Origin: Thalassoglobus neptunius
GTDB taxonomy: Bacteria; Planctomycetota; Planctomycetia; Planctomycetales; Planctomycetaceae
Direction of reading: 5' to 3'
Length of the DNA stretch: 64,000 bases
Assembly: GCF_007859735.1 (NCBI RefSeq)
Contig: NZ_SIHI01000001.1
Coordinates: 1-64,000 of the forward strand
Numbering within the stretch: position 1 is the first letter of the stretch; each line of letters starts with the position of its first letter. The position numbers and the translations under genes were made by a program. Below are positions 37,662 through 46,683 of the stretch, piece after piece. The notes beneath the pieces were generated by a model. It was not told the origin of the DNA. It was given only the letters and a program-made list of their open reading frames with translations, and made no database searches.

Positions 37662-39146
37662 ATGGTTGTGTCTGAAGAAGTCGAACAAAACGTGGATGAA
37701 ACCGAGACCGCCGGGGATGTGGGTCTTGCCGAATCGCCGAAAATGGACCTGACGGTCTCAATCGATGATGTCGGGCCTTGTAAAAAGCACGTCCGCGTCT
37801 CTGTCCCCAGAGACTCCATCGATGAAGCCTTCTCAGAGGTTGTTGACGAATACTCAGAGAAAGCGGAAGTTCCCGGTTTCCGAGTTGGCAACGTCCCCTC
37901 AAGCCTCGTCGCTCGTCGCTTCAAAACCGAAATCGCCGATCAGGTCAAACAGCGCGTGCTGATGGCAAGCCTTGAGCAGTTGGGCGAAGAGTCTGACCTC
38001 GACCCGATCAACGAACCGAATCTCGATCTCGAAAGCATCGTTATCCCTGAAGAGGGCGACTTCGAGTATGAGTTCGATGTCGAAGTCCGTCCGGAATTTG
38101 AACTTCCAACCTACAAAGGTTTGAAGATCGATCGCCCGACCCGGGAAACCACCGACGAAGAAGTCAACGCGTACCTTGACCAGTTCCTCGATCAGTACGG
38201 AAAACTGGTTCCTGTCGACGCCCCTGCCGAAGATGGCGATTTCGTCACCGCCAACATTACCGTTGAACATGACGGAAAACCACTCGCACACATCGAAGAC
38301 ATCTCCATTCGAGTCCGCCCGAAGCTGCGATTCCAGGACGCAGAACTCGACGGATTCAACGAAATCATTGCCGGAGTTTCCGCCGGAGAGAGCCGCGAAG
38401 CCGATTTGACCGTCTCAATGGAAGCTGATTCCATCGGGATGCGTGGCGAAACGGTTCACGCGAAGTTTGACGTCCTCGATGTCAAACGAATGGAAACTCC
38501 CACTCTCGACGAAGAATTCCTCGAACGAATCGGCGTCGAGTCGGAAGAAGACCTGCGAAGCCAAATTCACGGAATGCTGGACCGGCAGGTCAAATACGAA
38601 CAACGCCAGGCGATTCGACGTCAGGTTCTCGAGAAGATTACCGAGTCTGCCGACTGGGAACTTCCTGAAGACCTCGTGACCAAACAGGTCGACAACGCTC
38701 TGAAACGAGAGATTCTCGAAATGCAGCAAGCAGGATTCACTTCACGTGAAATCCTGGCTCGCGAGAACGATCTTCGTCAACGCTCGTTGAGCATGACACG
38801 CCAGAACCTCAAAGAACACTTCGTTCTTGACCGGATTGCCGAGATCGAAAACATCGACGTGACGGAAGAAGATCTCGAAGTCGAAATTCTTTCAATGGCG
38901 ATGCAACGAGGTGAAAACCCTCGCCGAATTCGAGCCAAAATGATCAAGAACGGTTCGATCGAGAACCTTCAGGCTCAGATTCGTGAGCGAAAAGCTGTTG
39001 ATATCGTTTTCGATAGTGCCGAGTTCAACGACGTTCCGCTGCCACCGACCGTGACCAACGAAGTGGAAGCACTGAATCGTTCGATCTGCCGAACAGCAAG
39101 TCAGGCGGACGCAACCCAGGACGACGACGACGCAGAAGACGAATAA
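37662..39146 (+). CDS. tig: Trigger factor, ribosome-bound chaperone and PPIase
   Basis: The 494-residue protein keeps the trigger factor plan. The N-terminal ribosome-binding domain has CKKHVRVSVPRDSIDEAFSE and the signature loop as GFRVGNVP (usually GFRxGxxP). A middle FKBP-type domain includes EDGDFVTANITVEHDGK and FNEIIAGVSAGESRE, and the C-terminal helical arm has QAIRRQVLEKI. It is longer than E. coli Tig, with an acidic start and end (DDDDAEDE). The ATG at 37662 is used; an in-frame GTG lies at 37611. No clpP-clpX pair follows, unlike many bacteria; a terminator follows at 39185. Confidence 0.9.
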   Translation: MVVSEEVEQNVDETETAGDVGLAESPKMDLTVSIDDVGPCKKHVRVSVPRDSIDEAFSEVVDEYSEKAEVPGFRVGNVPSSLVARRFKTEIADQVKQRVLMASLEQLGEESDLDPINEPNLDLESIVIPEEGDFEYEFDVEVRPEFELPTYKGLKIDRPTRETTDEEVNAYLDQFLDQYGKLVPVDAPAEDGDFVTANITVEHDGKPLAHIEDISIRVRPKLRFQDAELDGFNEIIAGVSAGESREADLTVSMEADSIGMRGETVHAKFDVLDVKRMETPTLDEEFLERIGVESEEDLRSQIHGMLDRQVKYEQRQAIRRQVLEKITESADWELPEDLVTKQVDNALKREILEMQQAGFTSREILARENDLRQRSLSMTRQNLKEHFVLDRIAEIENIDVTEEDLEVEILSMAMQRGENPRRIRAKMIKNGSIENLQAQIRERKAVDIVFDSAEFNDVPLPPTVTNEVEALNRSICRTASQADATQDDDDAEDE

Positions 39147-39184
39147 GTCTTCCGGCATTTGAAGTCGCAGATGTCATCAGACAC

Positions 39185-39218
39185 AAAAGGCACGGAAACA
39201 AACTTCCGTGCCTTTTTT
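39185..39218 (+). terminator. Terminator after tig
   Basis: AAGGCACGGAA pairs with TTCCGTGCCTT, followed by TTTTT on the plus strand, 40 bases after the stop. Confidence 0.85.
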
Positions 39219-39386
39219 GATTTCCGGGCACCAGTCCGTTATTGTCTGACTGCATTGCGTCCTCAGCCAATCAAGCGCTGTGACTCTTGCTCTCGCTCAT
39301 TCAGATTCGTCGCAGCTTGAATTGCCGTGTTCGCGAGTGAGTCGACGAGAACCCATCCGAAATCTGCTCATTAATGTGACAGCGCT

Positions 39387-40175
39387 GTGTCAAAGATCCT
39401 CGATCGCATCGTTGAACAGAAACTTCAGGACATTGCAGCTGCAAAGCGAGCAGTTCCTCACTCTCAACTACAAGCGTTGATCCCGAGTGCTCCACCTGTT
39501 CGCGGGTTTGTTGAGTCGCTTCGCAGCCATCACCCCATGGGCCTGATTGCCGAAGTCAAACGAGCTTCTCCCTCAGCAGGGCTGATTCGAGAGGATTTCG
39601 ATCCCGTCGAAATCGCAACTGAATATGCTGCCAACGGCGCGGCCTGCCTGAGTGTTCTCACAGATGAACACTTCTTTCAGGGTTCGCTCGAATATCTCGT
39701 TGCGGTTCGAAAAAGCGTCGAGATTCCGGTCCTCCGCAAGGACTTCATTCTCGATGTCTACCAGATTGATGAAGCGAGAGTCGCTGGGGCGGATGCGATT
39801 TTGCTGATCGCAGAATGCCTCGACGACGAAACACTCAGTCGCCTTTACGAGCACACCCATTCGCTCGGAATGCAAGCATTGGTGGAAATTTATGAGCCGC
39901 ACAACCTCGAGCGGGTCCTCGCACTCTCTCCCCCGCTCATCGGAGTGAACAACCGGAATCTGCAAACGTTCGAGACTCGACTCGAGCACTGCACCGATCT
40001 CAGAAAATCGATTCCAGAGGAGATTCTGGTCGTGGGCGAAAGCGGAATTCATTCGCACGACGACGTCCTGATGCTTCAGAACTCCGGTGTTCATGCGATT
40101 CTTGTCGGAGAATCGTTGATGCGGCAGCAACACGTCGGACAGGCAGTTCGCACTCTACTCGGAACAGAAAACTAA
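39387..40175 (+). CDS. trpC: Indole-3-glycerol phosphate synthase
   Basis: The 262-residue TIM barrel closes the indole ring in tryptophan synthesis. IAEVKRASPSAGLI (about 54) has the catalytic Lys, VLRKDFILDVYQIDEARVAGADAILL (in part) the second Lys and substrate loop, ALVEIYEPHNLERVL the Glu strand, GVNNRNLQTF the Asn-Arg-Asn loop, and VGESGIHS the phosphate site. The start is GTG at 39387 (VSKILDRIVEQK), with no clear Shine-Dalgarno. It is not fused to TrpF, and no other trp gene is adjacent. The Nudix-like gene starts 22 bases after its stop. Confidence 0.94.
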   Translation: MSKILDRIVEQKLQDIAAAKRAVPHSQLQALIPSAPPVRGFVESLRSHHPMGLIAEVKRASPSAGLIREDFDPVEIATEYAANGAACLSVLTDEHFFQGSLEYLVAVRKSVEIPVLRKDFILDVYQIDEARVAGADAILLIAECLDDETLSRLYEHTHSLGMQALVEIYEPHNLERVLALSPPLIGVNNRNLQTFETRLEHCTDLRKSIPEEILVVGESGIHSHDDVLMLQNSGVHAILVGESLMRQQHVGQAVRTLLGTEN

Positions 40176-40197
40176 CCAACCTTACAGGAGGGGTTCC

Positions 40198-40812
40198 ATG
40201 TCACTGGACCAGACGACCGTCGAACACGTTTTAGTCGTCCCGACGTTGTTGTTTCACGAAATCGGACACTTTCAGGGATACACGACGAACATTGAGCCCT
40301 ACCTGGAAACACTGCTCGACCCAAGTTACGTGAGCTATCGTCCTCGCCACGAAGTTGAAGAAGACCCAAGCTACAAACAGCTCATCCCCTATTGCATCTT
40401 TCGCCACGAAGGAAAGGTCTTTTATTACCGACGTGGAAAGGAATCGGGAGAAGGTCGCCTTCACTCGAAACGCTCGATCGGGATCGGCGGTCATATTTCT
40501 TCGGACGATGCAACCTCGGGCTCGAACGTCTATCAGGTCGCGATGAAGCGGGAAATTGAGGAGGAAGTCTTTCTCGAGTCAGGGTTTAGCGAATCCTGTG
40601 TGGCACTCATCAACGATGATCAAACCGATGTCGGTCGTGTGCATCTTGGAATTGTTCACGTATTTGATCTGGAAGCGGCCAAAGTTCGCCCTCGCGAAAC
40701 GTCGATCATAGAAGCAGGGTTTGAAGATCCGATGCAACTCGCAGAGAGTCGCGACGATTTTGAGACTTGGTCACAAATTTGCCTGGAGTTCCTGAATACT
40801 GGTCAAACGTGA
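40198..40812 (+). CDS. Nudix-like phosphoesterase
   Basis: The 204-residue protein opens VEHVLVVPTLLFHEIGHFQGY and contains a partly degenerate Nudix box: IGIGGHISSDD then MKREIEEEVFLESGF near 98-132. The REUxEE core is kept, but the first Glu and the Gly after it are altered. Planctomycetes and other bacteria have a family of Nudix-type 'phosphoesterases' with this layout. Substrate unknown. A full AGGAGG at 40186-40191 precedes the ATG, the best Shine-Dalgarno in the area, and the gene is only 22 bases after trpC, so they may be co-transcribed. Confidence 0.78.
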   Translation: MSLDQTTVEHVLVVPTLLFHEIGHFQGYTTNIEPYLETLLDPSYVSYRPRHEVEEDPSYKQLIPYCIFRHEGKVFYYRRGKESGEGRLHSKRSIGIGGHISSDDATSGSNVYQVAMKREIEEEVFLESGFSESCVALINDDQTDVGRVHLGIVHVFDLEAAKVRPRETSIIEAGFEDPMQLAESRDDFETWSQICLEFLNTGQT

Positions 40813-40888
40813 ACAGCTCGTTCACATCCCAACCGAATTCCAGGAAACAATTGTTGATGCATCAGACATAACAAAGGAGTGTGTGTCG

Positions 40889-41500
40889 ATGAAACTTATG
40901 CGGAGTTTGATCGTCGCTGGAGCGTTGACTGGCGTCGGAGTATCGATCCTGCCCTCACAGTCTTGTGTCGCACAAGACCGTGCCCCCATGCAGCTAAGCG
41001 AAGAACAGCTTGGCGAGTCAATTGCTGCGATGGGAATTGAGGCAGAGAAGAAACAACAACGGTACGATTTTGCTTTTCGGGCCGTCATGGCGGAAGAAGA
41101 GTGGGAACTCTCGATGTCCGCCGTGCTGAGCCAGAACGGTGAAGACTTGTGGGTCATGGCCTGGCTGGATAAGCTTCCAAAGACTTCAGCCGAAGCCCCC
41201 AAAACTGCCCTGTTGCGCCTGCTTGCCCAAAACGACCAACTCGGGAACGGCAAGTTCTTCGCCTATGTGCCAACAGCACGACGGTTCGTTTTGCAGCGAA
41301 CTGTCCCGAACGAGGACCTGACATCCGCGAAACTTCGCGTCATCCTTCAGGATCTCGGCTCAACCGTTGTCGAAAACTACCCAATCTGGGCGGTTGCCAA
41401 CTGGAATCCCACGGGAACACCAGCAGCTCCGACAGGAGCCCCGGCTCAATCGGCCTCACAATCGGGTGGACAACAATTTCAACAGCCAGTTCAACGTTGA
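40889..41500 (+). CDS. Exported small protein, YbjN/chaperone-like fold possible
   Basis: The 203-residue product has a signal peptide (MKLMRSLIVAGALTGVGV, cleaved near CVAQ). The mature part (about 40-165) has the pattern of an alpha/beta fold with WELSMSAVLSQNGEDLWVMAW and KLRVILQDLGSTVVENY, reminiscent of YbjN or type III chaperone-like domains. A Pro/Ala/Gln-rich tail ends it. AAGGAG at 40874-40879 supports ATG 40889 over the GTG two codons earlier. Family assignment is tentative. Confidence 0.65.
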   Translation: MKLMRSLIVAGALTGVGVSILPSQSCVAQDRAPMQLSEEQLGESIAAMGIEAEKKQQRYDFAFRAVMAEEEWELSMSAVLSQNGEDLWVMAWLDKLPKTSAEAPKTALLRLLAQNDQLGNGKFFAYVPTARRFVLQRTVPNEDLTSAKLRVILQDLGSTVVENYPIWAVANWNPTGTPAAPTGAPAQSASQSGGQQFQQPVQR

Positions 41501-41998
41501 TGTTTGATTCCGGGGGGAGTCAGGCTGGGTCTCTTTGACTCAGCTGAAAACTCGACGTTGAATGACCGGGGGCGATACCCTGGCTGTAGCCGTAACCTCA
41601 TCGACCGAAATTTTGCAGAAGCTCGTCCTGAGACGGACTGTGACTCACAGGGGATTCTGATCCCCGCCCGATTCACTGTTTTTGGGACTGGAGCTGCGAG
41701 ATTTCCGGGTCGATGGGATTACGGCTTGAGTCGTCCATGGAAATCAATTCCAGACTGGTTCTGGTTCGGTGAAATGTTTATGCTGACAACCCATGTGTGG
41801 GAGGCAGTCTGCGTCGATCGCTGTTGGTGTCTCCCGTAACACAGTGATTCACTGTCCTGCGAGGAATCCAGAGTGGTTCGCTGTGATAATGTCTCCCTCC
41901 AGATAACTGGTCAAAAACCGTACGGATCTTGGAGTGGACTGTTTGATTGAGCCAGCAAATTGTTCTCGGAGTGAGAACTCAATCCTGAGGTGACCTGC
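41501..41998. other. Gene-free, hairpin-rich region upstream of fabH
   Basis: The 498 bases carry no convincing open frame but several short stems: GAGTCA/TGACTC (41517-41541), CCGGGG/CCCTGG around 41570, GGGGAT/ATCCCC with a 4-base loop near 41650, and ACAGTG/CACTGT near 41838. G-rich segments are more frequent than in the other intergenic regions. It could be an unrecognised structured RNA or a long leader of fabH. It does not match tmRNA, RNase P or SRP RNA signatures I know. Confidence 0.4.
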
Positions 41999-43057
41999 GT
42001 GGCGACCATAGCAGAAAAGGATTATGCGAAACCCACGCCGGGGAATGACAAAACATTGTTTACTCGACGTACGAGTTCGCTTCTCGGTGTTCAAATTGCC
42101 GCTTGTGGCTCCTATTTGCCTGATCAAGTTGTGACAAATGAACAGCTTGATGAACGCTATGGGTGTGACCCGAACTGGATTGTGCAGCGAACGGGAATTC
42201 GCGAGCGTCGCCATTGTCCCGATGGGATGGCGACCAGCGACATGTGCATCGAAGCATCACGCCAGGCAATTCGCTCTTCTGGAATCGATCCTCAGCAGAT
42301 TGATCTCCTCGTCTGTGGAACATTCACACCGGATTATCATTGCCCGTCGACTGCTTGTCTGGTTCAGGACCAGTTAGGTCTCGACTGCCCTGCTTTCGAC
42401 GCCGCAGCGGCATGTGCCGGCTTCATGTATGCACTCGTCACCGCAGCCCAATTTGTGGCCACGGGAAATGCTCGATACGCACTCGCTGTCGGGGGTGACC
42501 TGAACAGCAGAATTGTGAACCCGAAAGATCAGCGGACGTTTCCACTCTTTGGTGATGGAGCCGGTGCCGTTCTGATTACAAGAGGGACTCCTCATCAGGG
42601 TCTGATTTGCTATCAACTCGGATCTGATGGAAGTGGTGGTCCGCTGTTGGATCGGCCAGCCGGGGGAACGAAGGCTCCCATGACTCCAGAAGGTCTCGTC
42701 GCAGGGGAACACTTCCTCCGAATGGACGGTCGAAGCGTCTTCAAATGGGCGGTCCGCATGCTCGTTGACACGATTGAACTCGTGCTCAGCAAAAGCGGAA
42801 TGACAGTCCACGACATTTCTCAGTTCGTGTTGCACCAAGCGAACATCCGAATCATCAACGCCGCAGCTGAACAGCTCGGGATTCCGCAAGAGAAGCTGTT
42901 CGTGAACCTCGACCGATACGGCAACACCTCCGGCGGATCGATTCCGATTGCCCTCGACGAAGCTGTCCGCTCTGGGCACATTCAGTCGGGCGATGCTGTC
43001 CTCATGTGCGGATTCGGCGGTGGGCTGACTTGGGGAACCGGAGTCTTTCGCTGGTAG
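41999..43057 (+). CDS. fabH: 3-oxoacyl-[acyl-carrier-protein] synthase III (KAS III)
   Basis: The 352-residue enzyme starts fatty-acid synthesis by condensing acetyl-CoA with malonyl-ACP. GSYLPDQVVTNEQLDERYG opens the thiolase fold; the catalytic Cys is in AAAACAGFMYAL, His in VLHQANIRII, and Asn in YGNTSGGSIPIAL; GFGGGLTWGT closes. About 30 extra residues precede the usual start. The frame permits GTG at 41990 or 41999; GAGGTG places the second better. No fab partner (fabD, fabG, plsX, acpP) adjoins, so it may be a dispersed paralogue. Confidence 0.93.
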   Translation: MATIAEKDYAKPTPGNDKTLFTRRTSSLLGVQIAACGSYLPDQVVTNEQLDERYGCDPNWIVQRTGIRERRHCPDGMATSDMCIEASRQAIRSSGIDPQQIDLLVCGTFTPDYHCPSTACLVQDQLGLDCPAFDAAAACAGFMYALVTAAQFVATGNARYALAVGGDLNSRIVNPKDQRTFPLFGDGAGAVLITRGTPHQGLICYQLGSDGSGGPLLDRPAGGTKAPMTPEGLVAGEHFLRMDGRSVFKWAVRMLVDTIELVLSKSGMTVHDISQFVLHQANIRIINAAAEQLGIPQEKLFVNLDRYGNTSGGSIPIALDEAVRSGHIQSGDAVLMCGFGGGLTWGTGVFRW

Positions 43058-43188
43058 AAGATTTCTGAAGCCGGTCGAATCAACTCAGGCAGCGTCTCTG
43101 CAAGAGTTCGAAACAGGCTGAACTGCGCACTCGATAGCCATCACGACAGCTGCTCCGCAATGATCACCGCGTCTGCGACCGATCGCCA

Positions 43189-44064
43189 TCAACTGTAGTA
43201 CGACTCGACTGCTAACCCTGTTCGCGTTCTAACACGCTCAGCGATGGCGTCGACTTCTTCATTGAGCAGCGGTGCGACAAAGCTTTCGGCGGGCTGGCGG
43301 GCGACGGTGTAAACCTGAACGAGACTGAGTTGGCCTCCCGATTCGAGAACGTCCTTGAGGCGATCAATGTAGGCTTCAATTTCCTCAGAAGTCGGTGGCT
43401 CGCCATGCACTCGCATGAAGAGACTTTGGATGACAAGCGGACGAACGCGAGAAGCGTCAAGAATGTTGTCGAGAACCTGCTGAAAGCGGATTTTCGTTCG
43501 ATCAACAAGCTGGAAATACTCGCTTGTTCCGGCGTCGAGTTTCGCCCAGATTTCACCCTGATTCTCATCCAGCAGCTTGAGGCCGCGCTGGACAACCGGG
43601 CGATGAAACATGCTGGCGTTCGTAATGAGCACCATTTTGACAGCATCAAGCCCGAGAGAGGCTTTCAGCTGAGCGGCTCGTTCGATGATTTCGTCGAAAT
43701 TCCGATACGTGGTCGGCTCGCCGTCTCCTGAGAACGCGATGTCGTTCAAACGTTGAAATTCGGATGGAACGTCCGCGAATCGGGGATCGGTGAAGATTTC
43801 TCCCGACGAGACAAATTCCAGCATCCCTGCGAGTTCGTCGAAGAGTTGTTCGAACTCAACAAACTGCGTGACCGATTCGGATCGCCGATCGACCTGACAG
43901 TAGATGCAGTCGAAGTTGCACACTTTGTCGGGATTGAGATTTACCCCGATCGAAATTCCCTTGCTACGTCGAGACAGGACCGGATAGACGAACCGATTCT
44001 GTTCGTATTGTCGCGGGTGCGATCGGTGCTGCCGAACGGATGGAGAATTCGTCATGGTGCTCAA
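43189..44064 (-). CDS. Radical SAM protein
   Basis: The 291-residue protein has the iron-sulfur motif CxxxCxxC at Cys49, Cys53 and Cys56 (CNFDCIYC) after KGISIGVNLNPDKV, and IAFSGDGEPTTYRNF (about 108), where the GGEPT-type SAM site reads GDGEPT. This layout fits the COG0731-like radical SAM family, related to wyosine-type enzymes, whose bacterial function is uncertain. The C-terminus has SLVQVYTVARQPAE. The start at 44064 may shift to Met 4. A hairpin near 44090 lies between it and serA upstream. Confidence 0.88.
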   Translation of the reverse strand: MSTMTNSPSVRQHRSHPRQYEQNRFVYPVLSRRSKGISIGVNLNPDKVCNFDCIYCQVDRRSESVTQFVEFEQLFDELAGMLEFVSSGEIFTDPRFADVPSEFQRLNDIAFSGDGEPTTYRNFDEIIERAAQLKASLGLDAVKMVLITNASMFHRPVVQRGLKLLDENQGEIWAKLDAGTSEYFQLVDRTKIRFQQVLDNILDASRVRPLVIQSLFMRVHGEPPTSEEIEAYIDRLKDVLESGGQLSLVQVYTVARQPAESFVAPLLNEEVDAIAERVRTRTGLAVESYYS

Positions 44065-44089
44065 GCTGACTCACAGAAGGAATAAAATG

Positions 44090-44113
44090 GGCCGGACACC
44101 GCAGCATCCGGCC
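44090..44113 (-). terminator. Terminator of serA
   Basis: On the minus strand GGCCGGA and TCCGGCC form a 7-bp stem around ten bases, followed by CATTTTATT. It lies 63 bases after the serA stop. Confidence 0.55.
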
Positions 44114-44175
44114 ATTCGATTATAGGTTCAGCAGTCACCAAGACGAGATCTATTGTTCGCTCGCCAGGAAATTCC

Positions 44176-45816
44176 CTACAGGCCCAGCCAAGGCAATGGA
44201 GCTTTGGCAGGAGGAAGATTGACCAGTTGAACTCCGGTCACGTCGGGGTGTCCCTGAACTTCCTTGAGCGCTTCTTCTGAAGGAGCATTGTCGAGATTCA
44301 GAACCGCGACAGCTTCTCCTCCGGGCTCGTTTTTCTCACGGCCAAGTGCCATGTGAGAGATATTCACCTGATGCTTGCCAAAGGTTGTGCCAATCGCTCC
44401 GATCAATCCCGGAACGTCTTTATGGCGATAAATCAGCATCAATCCGTCGAGGTATGCGTCGAGCTGGTAGTCATTCAGCTTCACCAGACGTAGGAAATCG
44501 TTTCCGAACGTTGTGCCGCCTGCGGTGATTTCTCGCTGGTCTGTGCGAACAGTCGCGGAGATCATTGTGGCAAATGCACCTGTTTCCGAAGTCGACGTTT
44601 GCGAAATGGCAATTCCGCGATCTTTGGCCGTCACATCGGAATTCACAATGCTGACAGTATCATCAAGCGCGGCCGAAAGAAGCCCGGATGTGAACGCACT
44701 CGTGATCAGTTTGACAGGCTGCGAAGTCACATCACCGCGATACTGAAGTTCTGCCCCTTTGATTCCTTCCGATCCTGCCAGCTGAGCCAGCATTAAGCCC
44801 AATCGATAGGCGAGATCGAGATAAGCTTTGGCAGCTTCGAGTTCTTTCCCGGAGATCGGGACCATGTTAACGGCGGAACGGATTTCGTTTCGCGTCAAAA
44901 AGTTGCAGACAATTTCGGCCGCTTCGACTGCCACCTGTTCTTGTGCTTCTTCTGTCGAAGCTCCGAGGTGAGGAGTACACAGCACGTTCGGATAGCTCGC
45001 CAGCTTGTCGTTGGCGCCAGCCTTCTCCGTCACATAGACATCGAGAGCCGCCCCGCCCACCTGACCGGATTCGAGGCCTTCGAGGAGGGCTTCTTCGTCG
45101 ATGATTCCGCCGCGGGCACAGTTAACGAGCCGCACGCCTTCTTTCATCTTCTTCAGGCGTTCGGCATTGATCAGTCCGCGAGTTTCATCAGTCAGAGGCG
45201 TGTGAACTGTGACCAGATCGCACTTCACGAGCAATTCGTCAATGTCTCTGTAGAGTTCGATATTCTGTTCGGCAGCCCGTTCCTCACTCAGGAACGGATC
45301 GTAGCCGAGCACGTTCATTTCCAGTCCATTACAACGTCTGGCGACGGCCAGCCCGATTCGGCCGAGTCCGATCACACCGACAGTCTTCCCGGCCAGCTGA
45401 GTTCCGGTGAAGAGTTTTCGATCCCAGCGGCCTTCTCTCATCGATTGCGAGGCAGGACCGATATTGCGGCACAGCCCCATCATCATCGCAATCGTTTGCT
45501 CTGCTGTGCTGAGCGTGTTTCCATCGGGAGTATTTGAAACGACAATTCCCTGTCTTGTGGCAGCCACCAAATCGACGTTGTCGACTCCAACTCCTGCACG
45601 GGCAACGACTTTCAGCCGTTTCTGACCACTGAGAACGTCTTCGGTCAGTTTCGTTCCACTTCGGATGACAATTCCATCCGTCGTTGCGAGTGCCTCTTTC
45701 AGTGCGCTGGGGTCCTTGTGGATCTCTGGCTCATAAACCAGATCGATCTCCGGATGATCTTCAAGAAGTTTCAGACCAATTGGGGAAAGGTTGTCGCTGA
45801 CAAGGACGCGATACAT
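44176..45816 (-). CDS. serA: D-3-phosphoglycerate dehydrogenase, long ACT-domain form
   Basis: The 546-residue enzyme oxidises 3-phosphoglycerate, the first step of serine synthesis. NAD binding is at GVIGLGRIGLAVARRC (about 146); catalytic residues sit in NCARGGIIDEEAL (Arg), the Glu downstream, and CTPHLGASTEEAQ (His). An allosteric substrate-binding domain spans about 315-455 and an ACT domain about 460-540 (HKDVPGLIGAIGTTFGKH). This four-domain type is regulated by serine in some bacteria. It starts at ATG 45816, alone on its transcript. Confidence 0.96.
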   Translation of the reverse strand: MYRVLVSDNLSPIGLKLLEDHPEIDLVYEPEIHKDPSALKEALATTDGIVIRSGTKLTEDVLSGQKRLKVVARAGVGVDNVDLVAATRQGIVVSNTPDGNTLSTAEQTIAMMMGLCRNIGPASQSMREGRWDRKLFTGTQLAGKTVGVIGLGRIGLAVARRCNGLEMNVLGYDPFLSEERAAEQNIELYRDIDELLVKCDLVTVHTPLTDETRGLINAERLKKMKEGVRLVNCARGGIIDEEALLEGLESGQVGGAALDVYVTEKAGANDKLASYPNVLCTPHLGASTEEAQEQVAVEAAEIVCNFLTRNEIRSAVNMVPISGKELEAAKAYLDLAYRLGLMLAQLAGSEGIKGAELQYRGDVTSQPVKLITSAFTSGLLSAALDDTVSIVNSDVTAKDRGIAISQTSTSETGAFATMISATVRTDQREITAGGTTFGNDFLRLVKLNDYQLDAYLDGLMLIYRHKDVPGLIGAIGTTFGKHQVNISHMALGREKNEPGGEAVAVLNLDNAPSEEALKEVQGHPDVTGVQLVNLPPAKAPLPWLGL

Positions 45817-46124
45817 GGGAATTCCTCGAATCCATTCCGGACCGGGTTTGAAAAGAACGAGCTGTGAAACCTGCTGTTTCAGGCGTCATAGTTGGGACGA
45901 CTGCGCAGAGGGTGTAGCATAGAGGACAAGGGACACGCGCCAAGGGTTCAACGATCAGATGGCCCTTGTTCCAAACCTTCGGAAACTCATTCAAAGAATT
46001 CTGCGGTCCCAGCGAACTGCGTGTTCACGAGTCTGTACACTGTGAAATTCGAAAACCGATCCGGACTGATCGGTTTTCGAATGAGTTTTCGCCCAACTAT
46101 TCGCCTGAATCAGAGGAGTGAACA
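45817..46124. other. Divergent region between serA and OsmC-like gene
   Basis: About 308 bases hold both promoters. The notable feature is a 15-bp perfect inverted repeat at 46047-46082, listed separately. Confidence 0.5.
46047..46082. promoter_or_regulatory. 15-bp perfect inverted repeat upstream of the OsmC-like gene
   Basis: ATTCGAAAACCGATC at 46047-46061 is the exact complement of GATCGGTTTTCGAAT at 46068-46082, with 6 bases between. It ends 42 bases before the start of the OsmC-like gene. A terminator between divergent genes would be unusual, so an operator, attenuator or RNA-stability hairpin is possible. Confidence 0.5.
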
Positions 46125-46628
46125 TTGACCCCGGACGAACTTCGACAGCTTCAAGCTCCGTGGAAAGAGAAATTTCGATTGAGTTCCGACGCAGCGCAAG
46201 CGACACTCTCAGCAAAGGGTGTTGTCGATGTGGAACGCGTCGCTTGCCGAATTCACGAAAGCGAACCTCAAGCGCGAACTGCAGGTCTCCATCCGATGGC
46301 AGGCGGAGACGGAACCGATGCCTGCGCTGCTGAGATGCTGCTTGAAGCCCTTGTCGGCTGTGCAGGTGTGACCTTCGCAGCTGTCAGCACTGCAATGGGG
46401 CTGACAATCGAAGACGCTCAAATGTTGGTCGAAGGCGATCTCGACTTTCGCGGTACTCTGGGAATCGATCGGTCGGTGCCAGTCGGTTTCACTGAGATCC
46501 GAGTTCAATTCGAAATCAAATCGGACGCAACCGATGAAACACTCTCGAAAGCGGTCGAACTGGCCGAGCGGTACTGTGTTGTGGCGCAAACATTGAAATC
46601 GGTTCAGTCGAGCTGGAAGAGAAGCTGA
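46125..46628 (+). CDS. OsmC/Ohr-family protein
   Basis: The 167-residue protein has the two conserved cysteines of the OsmC fold: LVGCAGVTFAAV (about 79) and AERYCVVAQTL (about 149), with the C-terminal strand following. Such proteins reduce organic or fatty-acid hydroperoxides through the cysteine pair. The start is TTG at 46125, with AGGAG at 46114-46118. A 15-bp inverted repeat lies just upstream, which could mediate stress control. The kinase gene starts 55 bases downstream. Confidence 0.82.
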   Translation: MTPDELRQLQAPWKEKFRLSSDAAQATLSAKGVVDVERVACRIHESEPQARTAGLHPMAGGDGTDACAAEMLLEALVGCAGVTFAAVSTAMGLTIEDAQMLVEGDLDFRGTLGIDRSVPVGFTEIRVQFEIKSDATDETLSKAVELAERYCVVAQTLKSVQSSWKRS

Positions 46629-46683
46629 CGGAATGTTTCGGGCAGGGAAGTTTTATTCAGAGCTTTGGCGGGGAGTAGAGTGA

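Noticed and set aside
41504-41839. A 111-codon frame before fabH as a real gene
   Set aside because: It has no Shine-Dalgarno, motif or signal, and residue use is random-looking; the region is better treated as non-coding.
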